64,000 bases of DNA from Willaertia magna (GCA_902984215.1 CADWAF010000148.1:1-64000), one strand, 5' to 3'; positions 30,190 to 41,351 are shown, counted from the first letter of the stretch. Notes: generated from the sequence alone by a model not told the origin. Program-made: numbers and translations.

Positions 30190-30199
30190 TTCCCGCCAA
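30190..30199 (-). promoter_or_regulatory. E2F-type site upstream of CDK1
   Basis: On the CDK1 strand this reads TTGGCGGGAA, the canonical E2F/DP site, about 77 bases before the start codon and surrounded by AT-rich DNA. It parallels the TTTGGCGC motif before CKS1. Function in this organism is inferred. Confidence 0.55.
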
Positions 30200-30321
30200 G
30201 TTGTGTAACGGGTAGAAATTTGAATTTGTTGACATTTCCTTTACCCTCTAGAAAAAAACAATTAAGGTGATAGATGTGCAACAAGGATATGAGCCAAGTA
30301 TTCTTTATTGTTGCCACAATC

Positions 30322-31804
30322 CTACAAAAATAATCTTTTAAGATAGTCATTCATAAATGTATTGTTTGGATCCATTTCTTCCCTTAGTTGTTTAAATCTA
30401 TTCCACATTGGATACATTGTTGGTAAATCTTTCACATCTAAAGTGAATTCCTTTGCCCAATGAGGTCTACCACCTAATTTCTTCATAATTTCACAATATT
30501 CATCAAAATATTTTTGGAATGGTATTGTAAAATCATAAGGTCTATACATTATAATACCAATATAACAACTATCTCTACCAAAACATGGATTTAACCAATT
30601 ATCATCTCCTTTAACAAATCTAACTTCTATTGGAAAGTGAACATTAAGCTTTTCATTTTCAATCATTTTCTTTAATTCTCTTAATGCAGTTGCTGTATTT
30701 TCTATTGGAATAGCCCATTCATTCACATACTGTTTAAATAAACAATCAAAATTGAATACTTTATAACTTAAATCTAAAACTTGTTTCTTTTGACTAAAAA
30801 GTAAATTAAACCAAAGACTATTAATTGAAGGAACAATCCAATTCATATATTTAGATAAAAATAATGCAAATTGTAATCCATGAAATCCAACAATGGTTTC
30901 CATAAAATAACTCTTAATTCTTTGCCATATACTCTTGGGCTTTTGTGAATCTCCAATAAATAATTTTGTATTCTCAATTGGTAATCTATTTGCACTATTT
31001 GTGATACATTTATCATTCTTTGTGTGAGGGAACCACCAAAATCTAAAATTATTTAAATAATTAATAAATTAAATAAAATTAAAAACTAACCTCCAATGAT
31101 CTGCACTTTTAATAAATGAATTTAAATTAGAAAGAATATCTTCTAAGTAAGAAGGTTCTTGAACTGCTTGTAATGCAAAGGCTTGACAACATTGAATAGT
31201 TACAGTAGAGATAACGCCTAAACAACCTAAAGAACAAGCAAAGGCCTTTAATCTTTCATCTCCTTTCGTCAATTTTAAAATTTCACCATTTGGTGCTGCG
31301 ACAATTTCCATCTCAATAATATAAGAGCCTACTGCATAAAAATCAATTCCAGTACCATGTGTTCCAGTAGAAACAGCTCCAGATATAGTTTGTTCAGAAA
31401 TTGATCCTAAAACCATTAGTGACATATTATTATTTTTCAGTATTTCATTTAGTTCAAATAAACGTATTCCAGCTTGAACTTTTATCGTTTTATTGACATG
31501 GTCTATGTCTAAAACTTTATTATATTTCGATAAAACAATCATGTGGTCTTTTGTTATTGCAATATTACTTGGTGAATGTCCTGAACCAATTACTTTTACT
31601 TTTTCATTGTGTTCTACAGCATATTTAATAATTTGTTGAATGTCCGATTCTGTTTCTGGGAAATGAACGTACTTTATCGTTTAATGTATTTCAAAAGTTA
31701 CAACTTTTAACACCTACCTTTGGTTTCACTTGGTAAATATTAGCCCAATTTCGGAACGTAAAGCTCTTGTTCGTGGGAAAAACTCTAGCGTACACTTCTT
31801 CCAT
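30322..31804 (-). CDS. GULO: L-gulonolactone / arabinonolactone oxidase
   Basis: FAD enzyme for the last step of ascorbate (or erythroascorbate) synthesis, 462 residues, exons 31718-31804, 31091-31671 and 30322-31042. FRNWANIYQVKPKYVHFPET opens the FAD_binding_4 domain; KVIGSGHSPSNIA holds the His that binds FAD covalently; LGSISEQTISGAVSTGTHGTG, ADHWRFWWFPHT, and the C-terminal ALO domain with PIEVRFVKGDD, CYIGIIMYRPYD and the substrate motif GGRPHWAKEF. This matches rat GULO closely; fungal-type ALO is the alternative. The start at 31804 (MEEVYAR) follows an A-run; a frame exists further upstream. Confidence 0.9.
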
Positions 31805-31997
31805 TTTTTTTGAAAGTGATACCCAATTAATCATTGCGGAAAGATTAAGGAAGATATTCCTTAGATTCGCGACGAGACAAATGTGATTGTTAAGGTAGTT
31901 ACCCAACAATAATTTAAGGTGGTGCTATCCTGCTATTATTCTTTAAATTAAACTACGGAGGTTTAAATTAAATTGCGTAAAGAATTGTTCAAACCAC

Positions 31998-32318
31998 ATG
32001 GGATCGTTTAGCTCTAGAAAAGTTTATCCAAAATGTAATTCACTTGATAATATTGAGGAAGGGAATATTAAGGTAGAAGGAAGGAATGAGAAAACCATAG
32101 TTTATCATAATAATATTAATACACGCGTTTTGTTTGTTAGATCAAAATCAGAACCATTAGCGAATAAATCTAGAACAAAACACCATCTGCAACCCCATTT
32201 TCACTCTGTGCCTTTAATTATACCAGAAATTGTAATATCACCACCCATGAATGAACCAATTGTTAGTAAATACACTAATTATTACTCTATAGAAATACGA
32301 GAGAGTTTCACAGTGTAA
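31998..32318 (+). CDS. Small protein with myristoylation motif
   Basis: A 106-residue open frame with a good N-myristoylation start (MGSFSSRKVY: Gly2, Ser6, basic 8). The rest is basic and polar with His clusters and a Pro/Ile stretch (VPLIIPEIVISPPMNEP), with no domain I recognise. Its start is about 195 bases from the divergent oxidase start and it ends about 125 bases before the DDB1 start. Probably membrane-attached if real; the motif supports it but length and lack of relatives limit confidence. Confidence 0.45.
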   Translation: MGSFSSRKVYPKCNSLDNIEEGNIKVEGRNEKTIVYHNNINTRVLFVRSKSEPLANKSRTKHHLQPHFHSVPLIIPEIVISPPMNEPIVSKYTNYYSIEIRESFTV

Positions 32319-32443
32319 AGGGTTGTCTCCTGCTAGTGCAAACAAAAAACCCAAAAATCGGAATTCACAACAATTTTGTTTGAAGAGAATGAATATTTAT
32401 TTCAAAATATATTTTTTAAGCTTTTTTTTATTGTTAAAAAAAT

Positions 32444-35400
32444 ATGGCTTACAACTATTGTGTTTATGCACAAAAACCAACTTGTGTTTCTCACTCATGT
32501 TCTGGTAATTTTACTTCCCCATCGGATGTAAATCTAATTATGTGGTAAGTAATGATCATATTGATTTTATTGTCAGCTTGACATTGTTGATAGTAAAAAT
32601 CAATATATTCAAGTTAACAAAATAACAGAGGAAGGAGTCTCCTCAGTTGTTGAATTTGAAGTTCCCGGAAGAGTAGAAACAATGTCATTGTTCAGACCAA
32701 CTGGAGAAAGAACAGATGTATTATTTATTACTACCAGAGATACATTCTTTACTTTAGGATATGTTGACGGAAAGATTGAAACACTATCTAATGGATCTAT
32801 TGAAGATTCCGTTGGTAGAAGAACAGAAACTGGTTCAATCGCTATCATTGATCCACAATGTAGAGCGGTAGCACTTTCTCTATATGAAGGCTTACTTAAG
32901 GTAATTCCTTTTGATAACAATAAGAGTCAATTTAAAGAAGCCTTTAATTTAAGAATTGAAGAATTAAATATTATTGATATTGCATTCTTTGAATCTATTA
33001 GTTCAAAAAAGAAACCATGTAAACAACCAACATTTGCTATATTATATCAAGATAACACTGGTTCTAGACATTTAATGTCTTATGAAATTAATCTTTTAGA
33101 AAAAGAATTATCTGAAGGAACATTTAAACATTTAAATATTGATAGAGGTTCAAATATTCTTATACCTGTATCAATGCCTTTAGGAGGAATGATTTGTATA
33201 GGAGAATCTCAAATAACTTATTTTGATGAGAAATATAAGAAATCTGTTGATTCACCTTCAAATACTCGTTTAGCTATTCGTTGTTATGGTAATGTAGATC
33301 CTACTCGATGGCTACTTGGTGATCAATCTGGTACACTTTATTTATTAAGGTTACAAACAAATGATAATAATGAAGTTACAGGTTTAATATTACAAGAATT
33401 AGGAATTACTTCTATAGCATCTTGTATTTCTTATTTAGATAATGGTTTTATATTTGTAGGTTCATATTATGGTGACTCTCAAGTTGTAAGAATTGAAGGA
33501 AATAATGAAACTGGAAATAATTTACAACCACTTCACACTTATACAAATATTGGTCCAATTGTTGATTTTTGTTTTGTTGACTCTGAAAGACAGGGACAAG
33601 GTCAAATTGTAACATGTTCTGGAGCTTTTAAAGATGGTTCTCTAAGAGTAATTAGAAATGGTATTGGTATTGAAGAACTTACTAGCATTGGTGAGTTGAC
33701 TGGTTTAAGTAGAGTGTGGTCGCTAAAAGTTTCTTTACAAAGTAGAGGAGAAAAATATTTAGTAATGGGTTTCACTAAACAAACAATGGTTTTTGCAGTT
33801 GAAGATGAATCATTAGGTCCTATTGTAATACCTGGTTTTGATTCTGATGCAATGACAGTTTGTTGTGACACTGTTATTGGTGATTGTTATCTTCAAGTAA
33901 CAGAAAACTCTGCTAGATTAATCAGTTCATCTACACTGGAACTAATTGATGAATGGAAACCTAATAATGCCCGTATAAGCTTAGCTGCCTCAAATCCTAC
34001 TCAACTTGTTGTTTCCTTAGGAGAAGGTAAATTGGTTTATCTTGAAATATCTCCAAATGGTTTTAAACAAGTTCAACAAACAAAATTAGAATATGAAGTA
34101 TCTTGTATAGATATAAGTGCCGAAGAAAATCAAACTTCTTCACCTATCTGTGCTGTTGGTATGTGGACAGAAATATCTGTTCGTATTTTGAAATTGCCAA
34201 CTTTTGAGCATGTAACAACTCAACAACTTGGTGGTGAAATTTTACCTAGAAGTATCCTTTTAGCAACATTTGAAAATATTTCTTATTTATTATGTGGTTT
34301 AGGTGATGGTAACTTATTTTCATTCAAAATGGATAGAAATATGGGAATATTAACTGATAAGAAGAGAGTATCTATTGGTACTAAACCTATTATGCTAAGA
34401 CCATTCTTGTCAAAAGATAATCAACTTAATGTTTTTGCTGCCTCTGATAAACCAACTGTTATTTATAGTAGAAATCAAAAGTTGGTTTATTCTAATGTAA
34501 ATCTAGGTGAGGTTAGTGACATGTGTTCTTTCCACCATGAATCTTTCCAAGATCAATTGGCAATTGCTAGTGAAAACTCTGTTTTAATTGGTCAAATAGA
34601 TGAAATCCAAAAATTACATATTAAGGATATCCCATTACACGCACAACCAATGAAGATTTGTCACCAAGAATCTTCTCAAACCTATGGAGTATTAATAACT
34701 CAATTTGAAGAACCTGAGACAAGTGCTATTTATCTTCTTGATGAAGAATCATTTGAAAAGAAATCAGAAATAAGATTGGAACCAAATGAAATTGGTCAAT
34801 CAATTGTTTCTTGTAAATTTGAAGATGATTACAATGATTATTATATTGTAGGTACTGCCATTACAGAACCTGAAGAAGATGAACCAAGTAAGGGTAGATT
34901 AATTGTTCTCCAAGTTCAAGATGGAAAATTAATTATTAGAGCAGAAAAAGAAGTAAAAGGTTCAGTCATGGCACTATGTCCATTCAATGGAAAGATATTA
35001 GCTAGTGGAACAGGAAGATTAAACTTATTTAAATGGACAGAGAATCAAGATGAAACAAAAGAATTAGTTTTAGAGTGTTCATGTGGTGGAGGTGTTCAAA
35101 TTTTAAATATTCATTCAAAAGGTGATTTTATTTTAATTTCTGATATGATGAAATCTATACATTTATTTGTATATAAACAAGATGATACAACTGTAAATGG
35201 AAAGATTGAATTAATTTGTAAGGATTATCAATACTCATGGTTGATAGCCTCTGAAATGTTTGATGAACATGAATTTATTGCTTCTGATAATACTTATAAT
35301 CTTTTCACTTTACAAAAGAATGAAGATGCAACAACTGAAGAAGAAAGAAAGAAATTAATTAGAGTTGGAAAGTATCATTTAGCAGATCAAGTAAACAAAA

Positions 35401-35822
35401 TTGTTCATGGATTTATTGGTATGAGGGTTGGAACAGAATTATCTCTTCCAGGACTGCACTTAGATAAAGATGGAACATATCCAGTGAAGACATTAATATT
35501 CGGAACAATTAGTGGAGGTATTGGTGTAATTGCAAAGTTACCTAAGGAAACATTTGACTATTTCAATAAGGTACAAATTGTAATGTCAAATGTTGCAAAG
35601 GGTTTAGCTAACATGCCAAGAGATCAATATAGAGCATTCAGAACAGAAAGATCTAAAGAACAATTAGAATCCTTTTTAGATGGTGATTTTATTGAAAGCT
35701 TCTTAGAATTCGATGTTGAATTACAGCGAAAGGTAGTAGAAGAGCTTAATCGCGAAGATGCAATGGTTACGTTGGAAGAATTAGCAAAACAAATTGAAGA
35801 TTTAGGACAGTTGTTGCATTAA
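32444..35822 (+). CDS. DDB1: DNA damage-binding protein 1 (CUL4 adaptor)
   Basis: Three-propeller adaptor linking CUL4 ubiquitin ligases to DCAF receptors, 1109 residues (human 1140). Exon 1 (32444-32544) encodes MAYNYCVYAQKPTCVSH, matching human MSYNYVVTAQKPT. A 49-nt intron ends at 32593 and the junction gives VNLIMCKNQYIQV, aligned with human LNLLIAKNTRLEI. Later blocks: ETGSIAIIDPQCRAVALSLY, ITSIASCISYLDNGFIFVGS, GSLRVIRNGIGIEE, MVFAVEDESLG, GKILASGTGRLNLFKW and the C-terminal helical end FLEFDVELQRKVVEELNRED. CPSF160 and SF3B3 are relatives, but the N-terminus is DDB1-specific. Confidence 0.95.
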
Positions 35823-35896
35823 TAAAAAGCTTTGAATAAAAAGAAGAATAAAGTTTTAATTGTACAATTTTAAGAAAATGTTTTTTATTTGGGTGT

Positions 35897-36241
35897 TTAG
35901 AAAAGACCACCGAATGCATCTTCCTCTTCTTCTTCTTCGGATTCTGGTTTCTTTTCTTCTTCTTGTTTTTCTTCAACAGCTGCTGCTCCTCCAGTTGGTG
36001 CTGCGACAGCTCCTGCAGGTGAACCACCAATATTTGATAAAATATCAGAAACTTTTACTTTAGCGAAGAATTTTGCGAAAAGAGTTGGCCAGAATGGTTC
36101 AACAGTGATGTTTGCTGCAACAGTTAAATCTTTAATTTTATCAGCAGTGATGGAGATACCTTCATCGTGTAAAATGAGAGCAGCATAAGTACATGCTAAT
36201 TCATCAACTTTATCCTTTGTGTATGATGTTGGGAGGACCAT
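35897..36241 (-). CDS. RPLP1: 60S acidic ribosomal protein P1
   Basis: Stalk protein of the large ribosomal subunit, 114 residues. DELACTYAALILHDEGISIT and ADKIKDLTVAANITVEPFWP form the dimerising N-terminal domain, followed by an Ala/Gly/Pro hinge (GGSPAGAVAAPTGGAAA) and the conserved acidic end EEEDAFGGLF, where P proteins end with (D)MGFGLFD. The tail here has DAFGGLF with no final Asp. Intronless and convergent with DDB1, 74 bases apart. Confidence 0.93.
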   Translation of the reverse strand: MVLPTSYTKDKVDELACTYAALILHDEGISITADKIKDLTVAANITVEPFWPTLFAKFFAKVKVSDILSNIGGSPAGAVAAPTGGAAAVEEKQEEEKKPESEEEEEEDAFGGLF

Positions 36242-36661
36242 TTTATTATCGTTTTGACTTATTTTTTTTCAAAATCAACCAACCAATTATTTTTACAAAA
36301 TAATTTTTTTTGAATAAAAAATTTGAAAAAATGAATTGCCTGACAATATCTTGGAGATTGATATAAGGCAAACTAGAAATAAATCACTGCAGTAACTAAT
36401 TGAATTGTTAATTATTGAGTACTAGAATTGAACAAAAATAACTAAAATGATTATTTGGTAAAACTCTGCAAATGGATACCTCAAGTTTAGTAATCTAACT
36501 GTGATTTATTTATTTTATATATTGCGCACAGTGTATTATGATTCCTTTTTGACTAATAAAAATAGAATTCTCTCCTTAATTTAAAAAGTTAATAGAAAAA
36601 AACTAGCTTAATAGTTCCAATAGATTCTGGTTAACAATAATTATTAAAAAAAACGACATCA
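36242..36661. other. Intergenic region upstream of P1
   Basis: About 420 very AT-rich bases with several A/T runs, between the P1 gene (minus) and a small plus-strand ORF. It must contain the P1 promoter; I see no clear motif beyond the A-run at the P1 start. Confidence 0.4.
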
Positions 36662-36907
36662 ATGTTATATGACTTTGTTGACATGACCACAGATACTGCT
36701 AGAAAAGTGCAAAAACATTCAACAAATAATTCAAAGCACATTCCAAACAGTAAGGAAAGAAATGGTATTAAGAAAATTCAAAAATCAATGAGGAATAATA
36801 AATCTTTTACAAAAAACTATTTTGTGTTCAATAATGTTAATAATCCCTCTCTTCCAGCTGGAGCTGTTAGCAATAACAAACCTAATATAGAGCAACATCT
36901 GTCATAG
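36662..36907 (+). CDS. Hypothetical small basic ORF
   Basis: An 81-codon open frame rich in Lys, Asn and Ser (for example VQKHSTNNSKHIPNSKERNG) with no recognisable domain, membrane segment or signal peptide. It ends in TAG, and the start lacks the usual A-run. It lies in a 966-bp gap between two minus-strand genes. It could be a real short gene or a chance frame; about 300 bases after it hold nothing recognisable. Confidence 0.25.
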   Translation: MLYDFVDMTTDTARKVQKHSTNNSKHIPNSKERNGIKKIQKSMRNNKSFTKNYFVFNNVNNPSLPAGAVSNNKPNIEQHLS

Positions 36908-37207
36908 GAATGATAACTACTAATGGTTTTAGCTTAAGGATTAAATATTGACAATAAAGTTTTTAGTTTGGTTGTAATCAATTTGTATTTCCTTGATATT
37001 CTTTTTATGGTTATGAACCAAATAAAAATTTGGTATAATTGTAAAGGAAAGAATTTCTCTTTAAGGTAATTGTTAAATTATAATAAATAGAAATTCTAAT
37101 TATAAATGTTTCTTTAATTCAATGGGATCTTTGTTGCCTTTTGATTATTGTTATCATTATTCATTGAATAAACGTTTATTAATAACGTAATGTTTTAAAT
37201 ACAAAAT

Positions 37208-38248
37208 TTATTCTTCATTATTTTCTAATAATAAACCTCTTCTTCTCTTTGTATCAGATATATCAATCATCAAATTAATATTATCATAAACATTTTGACA
37301 TGCATTATTTAATATTAATTCTTTTTCATTTAAATTTTCTAAAGAGATTGAATCCTTTTTTAAATCATTATTTAATTCTTTTAATAATAATAACATTGCT
37401 TCAACAGTTGATATTCTTCCTTCACATTTAGATGTTCTAACAACTTTAAATATATAATTATAATCAATTGGTACATTTACTTTAATTCTTTTTAAATTAT
37501 TTAAATAATCTTTTCTTAATAACATTCTAGCTCCATTCCATGTAGAATCTAATACAATTATATGAATATTATATTCTTTATTTGTTAATTCATTATTTAT
37601 TAATTCATTATTATTTAAAATATCCATTGTAATTGCATCATGAATAGAGATGGCATCATTTGATGGAAATAAAACATAAACAAATGTATTTTTATTTTTT
37701 GATAAATTAATTAAACTATTTAATTTATTTTCATGTAATTTTAATTCATCTAAATATAAATTACAATTATTAAAAGTATTACATTGTAATAATATTTTAC
37801 AACTATTAGTTGATTTACCAAATTCTTTACGTGTATATAAAACATCAAAATAAATATTTAAATTTCCTATTTTAGTATTCCATTTTGAATTAAAATGAAA
37901 TGGTTTTAATTTATTACAAAAACATTGTGAATGAATCATCCAACAATATTTACAAATATTATTATTTAATAATTTTCTATATAAATTACTCATTGTAAAA
38001 TAATTTTGAATATTTTCTTTATTAAAATTATGAATTGCATATTCTTTATCTAAAGTAGCAATAGATAAATTATCTTTAACAATAGATATCATTTCATTAA
38101 TATTTTCTTTAAAATTTTCATTTATTTTACAACAATTTTGTTCTTCTGAAGGTATTAAAGAACAAGTTGAATGATGATGCATTGTGTGGTGGTAGTGATA
38201 AAGAGTTGTTGTTATTCTTTTAGGATAAACTAGTATTTTTCTTTTCAT
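37208..38248 (-). CDS. DTW-domain tRNA aminocarboxypropyltransferase
   Basis: Protein of 346 residues with a DTW domain, the family that adds the acp group to uridine in tRNA using S-adenosylmethionine (DTWD1/DTWD2, bacterial TapT). Seen: a Cys cluster CKYCWMIHSQCFC at about residue 98, FVYVLFPSNDAISIHDA, the D-x-T-W motif in IVLDSTWNGARMLL, VNVPIDYNYIFKVVRTSKCEGRISTVEAMLLLLKEL, which fits the family's R...xxST-E-A motif. The N-terminal about 60 residues are a His/Lys-rich extension that could be a targeting sequence. Intronless. Confidence 0.82.
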   Translation of the reverse strand: MKRKILVYPKRITTTLYHYHHTMHHHSTCSLIPSEEQNCCKINENFKENINEMISIVKDNLSIATLDKEYAIHNFNKENIQNYFTMSNLYRKLLNNNICKYCWMIHSQCFCNKLKPFHFNSKWNTKIGNLNIYFDVLYTRKEFGKSTNSCKILLQCNTFNNCNLYLDELKLHENKLNSLINLSKNKNTFVYVLFPSNDAISIHDAITMDILNNNELINNELTNKEYNIHIIVLDSTWNGARMLLRKDYLNNLKRIKVNVPIDYNYIFKVVRTSKCEGRISTVEAMLLLLKELNNDLKKDSISLENLNEKELILNNACQNVYDNINLMIDISDTKRRRGLLLENNEE

Positions 38249-38458
38249 TTAATTTTTTTAAAACCAATAAAAAATTATTTAAAAAAATAAAATACCGAAT
38301 GCTTTTTCACAAGTTATAAAACTACATAATAAGTGGTATGAATATACCAAAGCCAATTATTGTTGTTAGCCAATAACATATTCTCCCATAAATGCTTTCG
38401 TTTGTGGATAAGAAGAAATAGCCTGAAGCCAACTTTGTCGTAAATATTATAAAAAAAA

Positions 38459-40048
38459 ATGAGTAAACTCATAGTAAAACCTCATATTGTCCCTCATGAT
38501 GAAATCTTTAAAGCCATTGATAAGAATAGTGATAAAATAATTAAAGAGATAATTAATAAACATTTAGAAAATATGGAATTATTTTTTGAAACCTATCCTA
38601 ATATGAATAAAGATGATGATGATTTATTTGATAATGAAGATTATTTATCATATGATTTATTAAATATAATGAATGAAGAATATAATACACCATTACATTA
38701 TTCTATCATATCAGATAATATAGATGATAATATAATTGAAGATTTAATTAAAATAGCTAAAGTAAGATGTGATATTGTAAATAAAGATGGATTAACACCA
38801 TTATTATTAGCAGTTAAGAAAAATAAACCTAAAATTGTAACAATATTATCAAAATATGGAAATCAATGTACAGTAAATGACAAATGTCAACAATCACCAT
38901 ATACAGGATATTCACCATTACATTATTGTAGTACATGGACATTAATGGAAATAAATAGAGAAGAAGAACCTAATGCATTAGAGAATATGGCTAGATTATT
39001 AATTACATTAGGAGCTAATGTAAATATTAAAAACACTGAAGGAGAAACACCATTACATGTTTGTTGTAGAAATGGAGTATTAAGTGTAGCTAAATTATTA
39101 ATTAGTGAAGGAGCTGATGTTAATATTCAAAATAAACATAAAGTAACACCTATAATGATTGCAGCTACATTAGGTAATTTATCTATGGTTGAATTATTAT
39201 TAGATATTGAATTACAAGATGAAGGAAATATTAATTTAAATAATAATAATATTAAAATTAATTTACAAGATCAATTTGGTGATACTGTTTTACATTTTGC
39301 TTTTCAAAGTCAATTACAAAGAGTATTTCCTAATGGAATTGAAGTAAGTGAAGAACATGAAAGAATTGCTTATCGTTTAGTTCATGAAGGAAATGTTGAT
39401 TTAAATATTAAATCTAAAGATGGTTATTTAGCAACTGATTTTACAAGTGATGCTTTTAAATTTATTTTAAAAATTGTATCTGAAAATAGAGAATTATTTC
39501 CACCTAATTTAGAATTATTATTAGAATTACCTGAACATTTATCAGCACCATTACATTTAGATCCATTATTAAGAAATAAATTTATTGAAAGTGTTAAGGA
39601 ATATAGGAAAGAACGTACTTTATCAAATGAATTGGAAAGTAAGAAGTCGGGATGTCCAATGGTTACCGCAAATAAAAATTTAATGAAAAAAAGAGGACAA
39701 CTTGGTAATAAGAGTAATAATAGCAATAATAAAGAGATAGTAATGAAGGAAGAAAAGAAGGAAGAAATGAAAATGCCAATGAATCATCCTCATTTTAGTG
39801 GTGGTGATGCTTCTAAATGTCCATTCTTACATTCTCAAGGTGGAAAGAGTAATAATACAGAAACAACATCTAGTACTACTAATACCAGTGCTTTAGAAAA
39901 TAATAGTAGTAGTACCGTAGCTATATCAGGAGAAAAGGGAAAATGTCCAATTCCTTTCCATAATGAATTGGCAATGATTTTTAACAAACAAAATTTAATC
40001 TTTTTAGTAATATTAATTGTAGCTGTAATTATTGCTAGAAGTGTATAA
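38459..40048 (+). CDS. Ankyrin-repeat tail-anchored protein with Cys-Pro motifs
   Basis: Intronless, 529 residues. Five or so ankyrin repeats at about 75-320: NTPLHYSIISDNIDDN, DGLTPLLLAVKKNKPKIV, YSPLHYCSTW, EGETPLHVCCRNGVLSVAKLL, HKVTPIMIAATLGNLSMVELL and DTVLHFAFQSQ. After an acidic/Ser-rich linker come three Cys-Pro sites, KSGCPMVT (about 397), SKCPFLHSQ (about 453) and KGKCPIPFH (about 495), then a C-terminal helix FLVILIVAVIIARSV with no room after it: a tail anchor. C-P sites with a following hydrophobic/His resemble heme regulatory motifs. Heme binding is inferred. Confidence 0.8.
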   Translation: MSKLIVKPHIVPHDEIFKAIDKNSDKIIKEIINKHLENMELFFETYPNMNKDDDDLFDNEDYLSYDLLNIMNEEYNTPLHYSIISDNIDDNIIEDLIKIAKVRCDIVNKDGLTPLLLAVKKNKPKIVTILSKYGNQCTVNDKCQQSPYTGYSPLHYCSTWTLMEINREEEPNALENMARLLITLGANVNIKNTEGETPLHVCCRNGVLSVAKLLISEGADVNIQNKHKVTPIMIAATLGNLSMVELLLDIELQDEGNINLNNNNIKINLQDQFGDTVLHFAFQSQLQRVFPNGIEVSEEHERIAYRLVHEGNVDLNIKSKDGYLATDFTSDAFKFILKIVSENRELFPPNLELLLELPEHLSAPLHLDPLLRNKFIESVKEYRKERTLSNELESKKSGCPMVTANKNLMKKRGQLGNKSNNSNNKEIVMKEEKKEEMKMPMNHPHFSGGDASKCPFLHSQGGKSNNTETTSSTTNTSALENNSSSTVAISGEKGKCPIPFHNELAMIFNKQNLIFLVILIVAVIIARSV

Positions 40049-40119
40049 ATTACTAATAATTCCAGTGAAATAAATATTTTGTAAATTAATTGAACGTGTA
40101 AGAAATAATTTAAAAAAAA

Positions 40120-41025
40120 ATGTCAATAAAAGAATTGTCAGAGAGCTATAGTGGTAGTAACAGTGATGAAGAAATGGAAGAGGCAGTAGAAGATAATAAT
40201 GATAGATACATTACAGAAGAAGAAATGCAAAGATTAATTAAAGAACATTCTAAACGAAAAGATAATCAAGATGATAATGAAATAATTAATAATTCAGAAT
40301 TTAACACAATTCATTCAATTAATTTTCAAAATTTAATTGAACATATTACTAGAAATAAAATATTTAATAGTAAATATTATAAAGAACAATGTTTTGGATT
40401 AAATTCAGCAACATTAATTGATAAAGCAATTGAATTAGATTGTGTTGGTGGAACATTTGGTGGATTTCGTAAACCAACTAATTTTTTATGTTTATTAATG
40501 AAAATGTTACAAATACAAATAGAATTAGAAATTATATTTGAATATATTCATAATAATTATGGTTTTAAATATTTAACTGCATTAGGTGCTATTTATTTAA
40601 GATTAGTTGGATCAGCTAAAGATATTTATGAACAATTAGAACCTTTATATAAAGATTTTAGAAAATTAAGATATTTAAATATTGATGGATCTTATAAAAT
40701 TATACATTTAGATGAATTTATTGATCAATTATTAAATAATGAATCATGTTGTGATATTAAATTACCTTTCCTTACAAAAAGAATTATTTTAGAAAAGAAT
40801 AATATTTTGGATTTATATCATTCACCTTTAGAAGATAAAAGAAGAATATTAAATATTAATGAACCTATAAATAATGAAAAGAATTCAGTAAATGATAAGA
40901 ATGGATTTAAATTAAAATTAAAAAAGAAATCTCAGAAAGAAGAGAAAGAACAAGTTAAAGAATCAATATCAATTGAAGAAACTAATGAATTAAGAAAACA
41001 ATTAGGATTAAAACCATTAAAATAA
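40120..41025 (+). CDS. PRPF38A: Pre-mRNA splicing factor PRP38
   Basis: Component of the tri-snRNP/spliceosomal B complex. 301 residues, intronless. After an acidic 65-residue leader the PRP38 domain is nearly complete: IEHITRNKIFNSKYYKEQCFG, FGGFRKPTNFLCLLMKMLQI, FKYLTALGAIYLRLVGSAKD, YEQLEPLYKDFRKLRY, HLDEFIDQLLNNESCCDIKL, PFLTKRIILEKN. It aligns well with human PRPF38A. The Lys/Glu C-terminal tail is short and lacks the long RS region of animal versions. Confidence 0.93.
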   Translation: MSIKELSESYSGSNSDEEMEEAVEDNNDRYITEEEMQRLIKEHSKRKDNQDDNEIINNSEFNTIHSINFQNLIEHITRNKIFNSKYYKEQCFGLNSATLIDKAIELDCVGGTFGGFRKPTNFLCLLMKMLQIQIELEIIFEYIHNNYGFKYLTALGAIYLRLVGSAKDIYEQLEPLYKDFRKLRYLNIDGSYKIIHLDEFIDQLLNNESCCDIKLPFLTKRIILEKNNILDLYHSPLEDKRRILNINEPINNEKNSVNDKNGFKLKLKKKSQKEEKEQVKESISIEETNELRKQLGLKPLK

Positions 41026-41033
41026 TTATTTAT

Positions 41034-41351
41034 TTAAGTTATATGAGATTTATCAATCCCTTCTTTAAAGAATTGTTTATCTTTTGCATTATTATTAGCA
41101 CTGGTAGTTGATTGCTTATCATTATTATTTGTTACAACAGTTGTCATGTAATCGAATATTTGGAAGTAATTGGTGAAGGTTGATATAAAGGATTTAATAT
41201 TTCCCCATAACGTTACTTGCTCTGTTTCTTTCTTTGCTTGTTGAGCATCTTTATTAAGAGTATCTTCTGGGATTTTACAATCAACCGCTAATGTTGCTGT
41301 GAAATAAAATAGAACAATTAAGAGAAAAATTACAAAATGTTTTGAATTCAT
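41034..41351 (-). CDS. Small secreted protein
   Basis: A 105-residue protein with a clear signal peptide (SKHFVIFLLIVLFYFTATLA, then V-D-C). The mature part has one Cys (CKIPEDTLN), a Lys/Gln/Glu helix, a Phe-rich stretch (NIKSFISTFTNYFQIFDYMT) and an Asn/Ser tail. No family recognised. It sits in the tight convergent interval between PRP38 and NBAS. A single Cys means no internal disulphide. Confidence 0.6.
   Translation of the reverse strand: MNSKHFVIFLLIVLFYFTATLAVDCKIPEDTLNKDAQQAKKETEQVTLWGNIKSFISTFTNYFQIFDYMTTVVTNNNDKQSTTSANNNAKDKQFFKEGIDKSHIT

Noticed and set aside
32577..32593. Earlier AG (32576) as DDB1 intron acceptor
   Set aside because: It shifts the frame to a stop; the AG at 32593 keeps the frame and gives the conserved LIxxKNxxI alignment.
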